Shown here: one piece after another, positions 55,734 to 64,000 of the stretch
How positions within the stretch are numbered: position 1 is the first letter of the stretch
How the letters are laid out: every line of letters starts with the position of its first letter
Source: Moniliophthora roreri
Taxonomy: Eukaryota > Basidiomycota > Agaricomycetes > Agaricales > Marasmiaceae
DNA: 64,000 bases
NCBI GenBank assembly: GCA_001466705.2
Contig: LATX02000186.1
Location: forward strand, 310,001 to 374,000
Reading direction: 5' to 3'
Made by a program: the position numbers and the translations under genes
The notes under the pieces: model-generated
What the model saw: only the letters and a program-made list of their open reading frames with translations
The model's database searches: none
Told to the model about the DNA's origin: nothing

Positions 55734-58700
55734 CCCCAGCTTTGCAACCCCGACACGTTATAATGCGCACCCTAACCACCGCACATCATTGCCGTGTCAG
55801 GGTACCTTTATTATTCTCCTTCCCTTCTCCCATGTACAGCATTGTCCTCTATCCTCCCATTTGTTCGCTGATCTATTTATTGGTATCTCTAGTACACTGT
55901 CTAATCATGATCACACCCCTATGGCCCCACTGCTGTTCATTGGTAAGTGTGCATAATTATCAGGGTGGGCACGTCCTGATTGCCAGTTTTGGTAGATTCC
56001 GTCTCATTATCATTCACCCTCAGTGTGCAAATTATTATTCGATCTTTGATGTTTCTTCGGTTCCTAGGCACGTACGATTTATCATTCTGTTTGACCTAGG
56101 CTCATTATCATTGGTACTCAGCTCCCCTACTCCGGATACCGGACTCATTATCATTTGACCCCGGTTAATACAACCCCAGCGCTCATCTATGAATAGCCCT
56201 TGACAGCCAGCAATCACAAGCGAAACTTCCTTATTTCATCGCCTGCATCCTATGTTGCATCGAACTTCATTTCTTGGAGTCTAAGGTACGTGTTATTCAC
56301 TATTTTACAGATCCAGTCTCATTATCAGTGTTTCTATGCCTTGGCTGCTTCCGGTGCACTGTTTTCGGTCGTTGCCGGTGGCTTGAACCTTGAAGATTTT
56401 CAGCTGTATAGTACTCGGCAATGACCGGGAACATATCTCGAAGCCCAGCCTTACATCTCGCAGCGACCAGCCCAACATGGACGATTGACACTCAATATTC
56501 GGGCCTTGGATGCAATTGCGCTAAGAGTTGGGTATTTTGAAGGGATTAAAGGTGTGTGTGCTCTACTTTATCCATATATTTAATAAACTGACTGGTTACT
56601 TTTATTTTCAGTCATTGAGAATCGAATCTGCATCAGGTATTCAGTCGCATCCATGGTGGCTCTGCTCGTCCTTTGGAATTCACACTGTCGTTTGCCCCAA
56701 TACCAATGATGACAGGTCTTTCTCCCTGGTACCACCCATGCTGTGTAGAGAACCCACCTTGTACATATATATCCAATATACACTTCTCCCATCATTCCAC
56801 TTCCACATGCTCGCTGTGAACCCTCGACAGGACTACAAAAACGACCATTCCTGAGCCTTCGTGAGGTGATTTACTGATTAGTCTTCATCCTGTACAGCGC
56901 CTATCTACCTTCTATGTAACGTTCATCAAGGATTCCTGAATTGTTTGGGGAAGGCCACTCTCGAGACAAGAATGGGGTACAAATTCCACAAGCGCTGAAT
57001 AAACGCTCGGGATTGAACTACGTCCGGCTCATCGGAATTAGTTTTCGGGAGGAACTTTCCTCGTACATATCCACCACACCATTTGCAGACTTAGCAAACA
57101 TTACCATTCGAGTCGGAACATAAAAGAGGACCAACTGAGTGCTCCTGGTGCTATTAGATCCTCAAATGAAAACGTCAAGCGGCACGCAAGCTCAGAAAGG
57201 CTTTCATTCGCACTTTACTTACAATTTGTACGTCTCAATAGCTGCAAAGTTATCCCCTCCCACGCTAGCAACAGAGTCAACTGAATATCATGTCAAAAAG
57301 CATTGGAAGTTGTTCAATCCATACCTGTAGCCCGTGGACGTTCGCGCACACGCGCAGGATATCTGAAACTACAGCCAGTCTCCCCAAGCATTCTTACCAT
57401 AACGGGTAAGAGCCAACCAAAAAAGGCAATTAATATTTCCAAATTTGACAACACTAATGAGATATGCACATGCGACGCTTATCGACCTCCGCTGAGAAAC
57501 CAAACTGCAGCTGAGAGTCATTCAATGTTGCTTGTATTGCCTGAAGGCTTCAGGGGAATATTTCCATACCCAAAAAAGTGTAAACCACGAGAACGGAAGT
57601 TCCGAGGGCTCAAGAACATACGTTATAAACCAGGTATGTCATTTTCTACAATGGAAATAGGATATGTTATATTGAGTAGTGATAGGTAGAATGCGAAGCA
57701 TAGCAAGAGCAAGGGATAATATTTGTACGATGGGTATACATGTCTTCGATGCCTCATGTTTCAGCAGGATCGGTACTACATTAGATAACAACCAATTTGT
57801 CAGTTCAATGGGCACGCAAAAAACGATATGAGACGCACCTTCCAATCAACATTGTTACCTCCTCGCTGTCTGCCCAAGTGATGGTACTGACTACCCTCCT
57901 GCGGTGGGATGGGAGAAATGTCAAGGATGGTGCTTCGGGGGCCCCACGAGTTGGTTGAAATATATGCTTGGGTGATTCCGAGAACTGTACAGCCCGAAGA
58001 GAGTTAAGGTTCACGGAGGCAGCCGAGACATCTGAAAGGTGTAAATTATAATGAGGCAATGTGCAGGAGAATGATAATAAGGCGCACCAATTGACGTGAA
58101 GGTTCGGGTTCAAATGATGCGGTGGGGCACTGGATACGAGAAGAGGTCAGATGATACTGAATAATAATGCAATGCTGGTCAATAGCATCCATAATGAACA
58201 AATTTCACATTGCCGTAGTCACTCTTGAGCCAGCAGGGCTAGAGACGTGGTGCATGAGTGGCTGTATATGGTAAGGGGTTAGGGAGAGAATAAAAATGAG
58301 TGCAAGTATCTATGAATTATAAATGGTACACGCCACGGTGTAGAGAATAATGATAATGAGACCGCTGGGCGCTACTGGACGAATGATAATGCGACGTAGG
58401 GGTAGAATTTGGTGGTGCTATGATAAAGTGTAAGTACAGATTGCAGGAGACATTGAGATAACAAGGATACGTACCGTACAACACTACATGACAGGAAGGG
58501 ACGTGAAAGGAGGAAGCAAGCATCCAACCGTGGAAAATGTCCATGTGTCATAACGCGTAACTGCCGAATTTGGCATTGCTGGCGTTTCCTGGTCTCCCAC
58601 TTATTATTCGCACCCAGGGCGAATTATTGTTCGTTCCAAGGTATGCTTGCAAAAAGGACAGGAACAATTATCATTCATCAAGGCCTTACAAGATAGCGGG

Positions 58701-58734
58701 AACATTATAATGTGTCGGGGTTGCAAAGCTGGGG
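55734..58734. mobile_element. 3-kb TIR element, non-autonomous
   Basis: Terminal inverted repeats at 55734-55765 and 58703-58734 (31 of 32 positions match; outer end CCCCAGCTTTGCAACCCCGA). The similarity may continue a few bases outward (ATTCG/ATTCT). Sub-terminal copies of CTCATTATCATT occur at 56003, 56101, 56144 and, imperfectly, 56309, with inverted copies near 58349 and 58382. This pattern is typical of transposase-binding sub-terminal repeats. The interior has only short frames, the longest 128 codons at 57303-57689, without a recognisable transposase. No clear target-site duplication, so the superfamily is open. Confidence 0.75.
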
Positions 58735-59453
58735 AGAATGAATAAAGTACTACATGGTATGCTGTCCAAAAACGATGAATGAAAGCTACACATCTGATAA
58801 TGTGATTTGGAGTCAGCAGCATCCAATACTACGACAAAAGGAAACTGAAACTGATCTTCACTGGTGGGGAATTCAAACTGGCACTCGTGCGTCTTGGAGA
58901 AAAACTTGGTCAAGATGTGGGAGCAGTTGTGCAACCAGGACATTTCGGGGGGAGAGGCGCAAGGAGGGTTGGATGGTGGTTGCAGTGAGAGAGTAGTCAC
59001 GGAAAAGGACAGACTGTTCAGGGCTAGACTTGGATTCTATGGGCAGAGAAGTCATTAGAGAATCACATCAATGTTCAAAAGTCGCTAAGGACACACCGCT
59101 GGTAATCAATGAAGCTGCTTGAGTATCCCAGAACACGTTGACACGCTCGAGTCCTACCAGCTGCAGTTTGACAAGCTCCAGGGTGATTGCAGATATGCCA
59201 TGAATGAAGTTCTAAACTGCCACCCAAATCGGTGGTAGTCGTTGACATTTGAGGAAGTGATTTGCGAGAGCAGTGGAAGCGCAATCAGAGAGCGCGATTC
59301 CTGTCCCGTTGACCAGCAACGCGTCACCTCGACATGACCTACTAAAGTTTATTGAGTATAGTATATAAATATCAAACAGAATTCTGAGCACTGATACAAA
59401 TTTGTAGCCAGGATACGTATCATACATACATTGTATGAACCTGCTTCGCCTCA

Positions 59454-61507
59454 CTATGCAACCAGAACCTCCCATTCCGAGTCTTCATCCGATATTCCTG
59501 GTTCATCTGATGTTTCTGAAACTGAGTATTTAGTCTGAGGAAGAGAAAAAGCCTATTGTATGGGTGACACACCTTCAACGACCACGAAACGATCCTCGGT
59601 ACCAACAATCTCCAACTCTGGATGACCCCTACTTCGTGCCCAATCGGAGGTAGTGGGGTCAAAGCCCCGAGCCTTCTGCCAATCTTGGAGGACAGTGTAG
59701 ATGTGGGTTGGCCATGAGGACAGCGTGACATATTCTGTGTCAATCCCGAGTACTGGAAGGCCCCACAACTCACATTCCTCCTCTGACAGCCGAGATTGAC
59801 CGGTCTTGTCAAAAGACCAGAAATAACGAGGTCTTTCCATCCAGGATACGAGTTCGGATAGTGTTGTGGGGAGGGAATGAACGAAGAGGTAAATGGGTGT
59901 GGGCAATGTTTCTTCAATGGGGTCTTCAGCATTATGGAGGGTGGAGAAGGTTGGGGGGCATTGAGTAGATTTTAAAGTCAGGTGGGGTGGCTCAACGATA
60001 ACTGGTGGGAGAAAGAAAAGATCAGTTTGTGTAATATATTAAACAGTGAAGAGACGTACAAAAGTTTTCCTTTCCCTCTGAAACATCGAGAGCATCGAAA
60101 ATCCGTGAGGACTGCAATAACCACTCCTCGTGGAACCTCCACCAATCATAGTTAGCTCCAAGATAAACAGGCTCCCCTTGAACCGGATCTAACTCGAAGC
60201 TGCAGATCCCTGAGCCTATTTCAAACATCGAAACCACAATATCACTCACCGTATCAAACCCCCATCCGGCTCTGTTTCATCCACTAATCCTTTTGTCCTA
60301 CTCCTCCACCACCATATTGAACCAGCTTCTCGTGGCCTCGCAACAGCCTCCAATGACCGTGAGTAGACGGTGTCGAACCGAAGTCCACCTATGACATCCA
60401 TCGGGAGGTGGTCGGGTGGATTCCGCCAAAGACCGCGGAGATAACAGGGCATCACTGAACTCCAGTCAGGATGGTCGACATCCTTAGATCGGTGGTCTTC
60501 TGCCATTCGTGGAAACAGATCGTCAAGAAAGGTGGATTTGTAACGAAATAATGCACAATCCAATACACTATTATCCGCACTCTGCCCGAATTTGCTAAAG
60601 AACCTGATGGAAGCGTTGTCCTTCAACATGTCGACGGTAGATGGAACAACAATCGACCTGTTTGCATCGAAATAACGAGATCGGATGCCAGGACCATTAG
60701 GCCCACTGAAAAGCACGCCGCTAGTGGTGTTCATCCATAACCTAGAATCCCGGCATCGCATGTTGTTCTGGAAGAGCCAAACGGTGTTAGTTCAAGAAAT
60801 TGGGACGGGAGCAGGGATCTAGACTGACTGCCAGATATTGAATGTAGACATTCATCCAGAAAGATCCCGTGTAAAAATGCGCACAGGGGATTAATTCTAT
60901 GGGTACCGTCAGGACATGCTGTCAATAGAAAGCTCAAGATAAGTCGCACCGTGATGAAAGATCAGCGCTGGGATCACCGACTGGTTAATGCCGAATAGTT
61001 GTGGATCGCTGGCCGTCCGTCAGATATAAAGCTCCCGAGTGATAGACGAAAGCCTACTGGGTACGCGAGAACCGTCGAAAATCCTCCTTCCAAAAATCTT
61101 GCGGATCTTTGCCTTCGTAGATCATAGCGGTAAACTTGGATTGCCAATCAACTATTTGGACAGTATAGATTGTTCTCTGAGCTGATGACTTGTATCGACC
61201 GACTAATTCTCCGTTTTGCCATTCCCAATCCCACTTTGCAAGCTCCTCAGAGTGTAACTCCTTCACCTTGACCATGTGTCCACGTATCACATATTGAAAC
61301 TACAAGGCCGCCTGATTAGTCCATCGAATTAATCATTGAAGTAGCTGTTACACGAACCTCATCGCGCTCAGTACGCTTTGCCACTGCCTGGCCAGCGTTG
61401 AAATAGACTGTATCCGCATTGATCGTGCTGTTGACTTGGTTCCCCTGAACGTGGTTCAAGGTATTTTCGCCTGTGATGATGGTGTGCGACGAGTTCACGA
61501 AGCTCAT
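59454..61507 (-). CDS. Agaricomycete orphan protein with acidic C-terminus
   Basis: Multi-exon gene. Exon 1 (61507) begins MSFVNSSHTIITGENTLNHV and continues QGNQVNSTINADTVYF. Exon 2 reads FQYVIRGHMVKVKELHSEEL, AKWDWEWQNGELVGRYKSSA. Middle exons give QLFGINQSVIPALIFHH, LIPCAHFYTGSFWMNVYIQY, MRCRDSRLWMNTTSGVLFSG and MAEDHRSKDVDHPD. The last large exons give DIVVSMFEIGSGICSFELD, FVHSLPTTLSELVSWMERPR, and after a GTGTGT...CTCAG intron a final acidic exon ending DEDSEWEVLVA (stop at 59454). I recall similar multi-copy hypothetical proteins in mushrooms. The N-terminal HVQGNQVN motif resembles the leader of some fungal STAND/NLR-like proteins, but no NACHT domain is present. Function unknown. Confidence 0.65.
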
Positions 61508-61689
61508 TACGGCGCTGAGCGAGATGGTGGTGGTAGAAAGGCAAGAATGGATCGTGGGGAACACGAGGATCTACAGCATTTTATATGTCAGTCAACATGA
61601 GGATCGATGAATTGGATTGGATGGACACCTTTTGTGTGACAACGTGGTGGCGTCAATCAATATGTACTGCCTCTCTGCAGCGAAAATTG

Positions 61690-62300
61690 ACGGTAAGCGT
61701 TAAAGTAAAAGGCGCACCATTCCGTGTAATCTCGTGCGTTGCCTTCAACCCGGTGAACACTAAGCCTCCAGTACGAAAGTCTGGGTCCTTGATGGCAACT
61801 TGTCCTCCTAACGTTTCACCGTGACATTCTCAACATTGGGGGCAGACCATGCATAAATACTTACGCAAGGAGCGGTGACGTTAAGTCGGCGGTTGCACTG
61901 TTGCTGCAGATATCGGGCGAATAAGGAGGTACAACTGAGCCTCCTTGATATGGAAGATTCGAAGGAACAACAGGGTAATAACAACAAGGAGCTAAACCAG
62001 CCAGCTCGTTTCTTTGAGAGTGCAACGAAGTAAAATTGTATGCTTTGCATCTGAGTTGAATACTGTTCCCAGCAAGAACTTGATTAGCACTCACTGGCAA
62101 CATTCCTAATCTCTTTCCAGATCCCGCCTGATTTCCTGCTTGCCAATGCCCGTATTCTGATCCATCCCCGTATACAATTTGCCAGATCTCGAAGCTTGAA
62201 GAGTGGTGGTCGTAATGATGAAAGAGCCGTGGCGATCATTGGGTGAATGTGAATACGACATATGACTCGAGAAATTGGTCGCTGACTCTATCACTGTTAA
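61690..62300 (-). CDS. Possible hypothetical gene or exon remnants
   Basis: Two coding-like segments on the minus strand: SIQLRCKAYNFTSLHSQRNE with YYPVVPSNLPYQGGSVVPPY (about 62060-61865), and GGQVAIKDPDFRTGGLVFTG, LKATHEITRNGAPFTLTLTV (about 61810-61690). A GTAAGT donor follows the first, but I could not find a splice that joins them in phase. Either a multi-exon gene I cannot resolve or a decayed one. No family recognised. Confidence 0.3.
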
Positions 62301-63144
62301 ATGGTCGGGTTCAGCTCAGTAACATTCCTTCAAGGTATGGTACGGGAACACGCAAGCTCTAACGTGTATTGGAAGATCAAACGACAACATGGTTGGTCCT
62401 CCACTGAGATAGTGAGCTATATCCGATGACACGCTGCGTCTCGAGTCAACGCCGTCGACGTCGGAATGCTGATGTGGGAATCAAGAGAGTATCGCCACTG
62501 GTGACGCACGATACTGAATATTCGGGAGTTCCAGAGAGCAGCCAGGAGCGCTATATTGTTGTGCGAGAAGGTTCCTTGCAAGAGCTCATAAGTACAAAAC
62601 AGAAAAAGATCTTCAACAATATGTCAGTGTCAGAGTTGCAAGGTTGACCAGTAAACTCACATAGCGCTAGATAGTTTCTTATCTCCTTCTGCCTCCTGAT
62701 AATCCTAGCTCCATTTCTCCAACGAGATACCCCAGTCTAATCGTGGCAGATAGCGTAAATACTTTGGGCAGGCGATGAAGTATCCGACCGTCATGCAAGT
62801 TGCGGAGAAAGGGCAATAGGCGCCCGTCAACTCGTTTCTTCGCTACCACCACAACGTCACATCTCAGGATCCGTTCTCGCTAGCCTCAGTCCTCTTCTAC
62901 ACGGTCATACAACAGGATTCCTCACCAGAAATCTACAAAGAATAGCCTCCTCCTTGTCTCACCGGCCCAAACCTATCCCGTACACGTCAGGAGATCTACT
63001 CATGCTGTCAAACTCAATGCTCAGTCAAGAGTCACTTTCCCCTCCTAGCTCTAATTGCGCATTCGAGTCGTAATCGCAAGCATAGGGTAAAGCAGTCTCG
63101 ATTTTGTGATATATTGTACGACCAACTCTTCTACTGTAATCGCA
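62301..63144. other. Intergenic region upstream of the IDO gene
   Basis: No coding feature supported. Pyrimidine-rich on the plus strand towards 63050, compatible with a promoter. Confidence 0.4.
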
Positions 63145-64000
63145 ATGTCATCTGAACCCGCTGAATCCACTGAATTTTGGAATGGTTTTATGCCAACCAA
63201 CCCACCTATTACACGTCTTCCATCCGAATGGGAATCATGGGAAGTGGTATTGGAAGCTGCGATGAATGAGGGACTACAGCTAGGAAGTAAAGTGGGTATC
63301 ACGGAAGAAGAAAAGCAGAGCTCTGAACAATGGAGATTGAGAGTACGCGAGGTGAGCTGGCATCTTCTCCGAGCCCCAGCCGACGCGAATGAAGGCTTAT
63401 TCTACTCTCTAGCTCCCGGTTATCGCTGCACCTCAGGTCCCTAAACACATCCATCGAGCCCGCCTTGTTCTTGTCTGGATCCTCCATTTCTACGTACATA
63501 CGCTCACACCACAATCGGATTCAGAACCCGCGAGGATATCACCGTCGCTTAGCGTTCCCCTCCTCCAGATCTCCAAGGCTACAGACCAACCACCCGTATT
63601 AACGTACGCTGATGAGGTGATACTCAACTCATACTTCGACGCATCCAGCAATGATCCCAAATGCCTGTTCTTATTCGACAAAGACCTAGGATCAATATAC
63701 GAACAAGCCTTTCATCTTACAAGTGCACGATTCGAGTGGGAAGGTGCAACAAGCGATGCGTGTTTTACGCGATATCGTTACCTCTTCGGCGGACACGCAA
63801 ACCCTCGTGGGCCAGTTCAAAGCCCTCGCCACACACATCCACACTCCGCGAAACGCTTCTTTCTATCAAGAAAGCTTGCGATCCGGACTTCTTCTACAGC
63901 TTCGTTCGACCTTGGTCGGATGGTGGGACTTGGGTATTTGAAGGCGAAGAGACGGACACGCACACGCTTGTGGGATCAAGTGCAGCCCAAAGCCCTCTCA
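63145..64000 (+). CDS. Indoleamine 2,3-dioxygenase, 5' part (cut by window end)
   Basis: IDO family (PF01231): a haem dioxygenase that opens the indole ring of tryptophan to N-formylkynurenine, the first step of the kynurenine route to NAD. Exon 1 MSSEPAESTEFWNGFMPTNP, then PPITRLPSEWESWEVVLEAA, ends LRVRE before a GTGAGC...CTCTAG intron. Exon 2 reads LPVIAAPQVPKHIHRARLVL, WILHFYVHTL, SPSLSVPLLQISKATDQPPV and LTYADEV. Then AFHLTSARFEWEG, AMRVLRDIV, SIKKACDPDFFYSFVRPWSD and GSSAAQS follow, the last being a family hallmark. The reading frame changes near 63738-63746 and again near 63838-63850 without room for introns, so this copy is either damaged or carries sequence errors. The 3' end is outside the window. 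Confidence 0.75.

Noticed and set aside
57303..57689. 128-codon frame inside the TIR element as a transposase
   Set aside because: No DDE/DDD or zinc-finger pattern, and too short; left as non-coding interior.

Overview
The window is nuclear DNA of a mushroom-forming basidiomycete (Agaricomycetes, most likely Agaricales). The evidence is: genes cut by many short introns of about 45-70 bp with GT...AG ends; families typical of this group (short unspecific peroxygenases, aegerolysin plus MACPF, DUF6699, large F-box proteins, a CYP505 fused P450); and low-copy TIR elements. All calls come from reading motifs and splice sites by eye; no database search was run. Two N characters (30963 and 53267) show that the assembly is not perfect.

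Layout. 0.26-8.9 kb: a sugar transporter (-), a poorly resolved RRM gene (+), a DUF6699 gene (-), an F-box protein (+) and a small hypothetical gene (-). 11.4-16 kb: the N-terminal stub of a KRE6/SKN1-type beta-glucan synthesis protein, then a divergently placed pair of broken genes, a MACPF protein (-) and an aegerolysin (+). In other mushrooms these two families form a two-component pore-forming system. 17.6-18.7 kb: an unspecific peroxygenase (UPO) gene. 19.8-22.5 kb: a four-RRM regulator of the Nrd1/MRN1 type. 22.8-33.2 kb: a tandem array of three further UPO genes and one partial copy, with duplicated upstream regions. One UPO is split by a 783-bp MITE-like element with a tRNA-like core, and a 601-bp block is repeated around an insertion that ends at an N. 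33.5-42.6 kb: two paralogous secreted 5'-nucleotidase-like metallophosphoesterases in divergent orientation, flanking a small hypothetical gene and a carnosine N-methyltransferase-type gene. 43-50.4 kb: a self-sufficient CYP505 P450-reductase fusion and an FAD-dependent monooxygenase. 51-55.1 kb: a hypothetical gene, a small ABM-like gene and a 2OG-Fe(II) oxygenase. 55.7-58.7 kb: a 3-kb element with 32-bp terminal inverted repeats, sub-terminal repeats and no recognisable transposase. 59.4-61.5 kb: an Agaricomycete-type orphan protein with an acidic C-terminus. 63.1 kb to the end: the 5' part of an indoleamine 2,3-dioxygenase gene with two apparent reading-frame breaks.

The main theme is an oxidative and secreted-enzyme locus under active turnover. 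Peroxygenases (haem-thiolate, H2O2-driven), a CYP505 and flavin and 2OG oxygenases lie within 40 kb. The UPO part has grown by segmental duplication and been damaged by transposon insertion, while the neighbouring pore-former pair has decayed. I see no clear evidence that these genes form one biosynthetic pathway.
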